Positions 63,901 through 64,000 of a stretch of DNA of 64,000 nt are shown one piece after another. Source of the DNA: Hexactinellida sp. DTS-2022 (lineage: Eukaryota; Porifera; Hexactinellida); assembly GCA_028753945.1 (NCBI GenBank), contig JAPNXP010000011.1:2976001-3040000 (forward strand). The letters run 5' to 3'. The notes beneath the pieces are model-generated. The model made no database searches. It was not told the origin of the DNA and saw only the letters and a program-made list of their open reading frames with translations. Made by a program: the position numbers and the translations under genes. The first letter of the stretch is position 1, and the number at the start of each line of letters is the position of its first letter.

Positions 63901-64000
63901 CGTTTATGAGTAAATATATTACTTATTAGGGAACATAATTTGGACTGTTGTTATTATAGAGGTTACTTTTGCGTACCGTTTATGACTAATGTATATTTCT
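60953..64000. repeat. Satellite array, diverged right edge
   Basis: Monomers continue in the same orientation to the end of the window. Two types alternate loosely: one with TAGTCGGGGAGCATAATAAG, and one with TTACTTAGTTGGGAACATAA, ATATGGACTGTTG and GTACCTTTGCGCACC. The second type is shared with 521-1629 and was not seen in the core. Monomer order is irregular and no higher-order block was found. ORFs of 60-67 residues are by-products. Confidence 0.95.

Noticed and set aside
521..64000. tRNA, rRNA or snRNA origin of the satellite monomer
   Set aside because: No A/B-box pair, cloverleaf or conserved snRNA motif could be recognised in the monomer consensus.

Overview
The window is AT-rich nuclear DNA from a eukaryote, most likely an insect or other arthropod. 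That guess rests on the mix of transposon relics (hAT, Harbinger-like with a Myb/SANT protein, P-type with a THAP finger) and on a possible splice acceptor and AATAAA signals. No host gene could be identified. About 90% of the window is one satellite family with a monomer of about 79 bp. Every monomer I inspected lies in the same orientation.

Layout: 1-520 is the 5' end of a hAT-like transposon whose BED-finger transposase runs off the left edge. Satellite starts at 521. Positions 521-1629 are diverged monomers. About 1630-40812 is a strongly homogenised core built of near-identical higher-order blocks (2527 bp, 4318 bp and others). A 682-bp non-satellite element is embedded in the core and occurs seven times. 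Positions 40813-52780 are older, more varied satellite with one internal duplication of about 3 kb. A 2376-bp terminal-inverted-repeat transposon at 52781-55156 carries the only intact-looking gene here, a 240-residue Myb/SANT-like protein. Satellite resumes at 55157 and is broken by a 143-bp hAT-type MITE (56038-56180) and a 3.2-kb insertion (57714-60952) that holds a decayed P/THAP transposase. Diverged satellite continues to the right edge.

How it fits together: this looks like a heterochromatic, possibly centromeric or pericentromeric, satellite array. The block periods, once the 682-bp insertion is subtracted, are close to whole multiples of 79 bp. That is what in-register unequal crossing-over predicts. 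The insertion appears to have entered once, with a degraded 8-bp target duplication, and was then copied as a passenger. The other transposons sit only in the diverged parts of the array. The remaining ORFs in the satellite are recurrent by-products of the repeat and are not annotated as genes.
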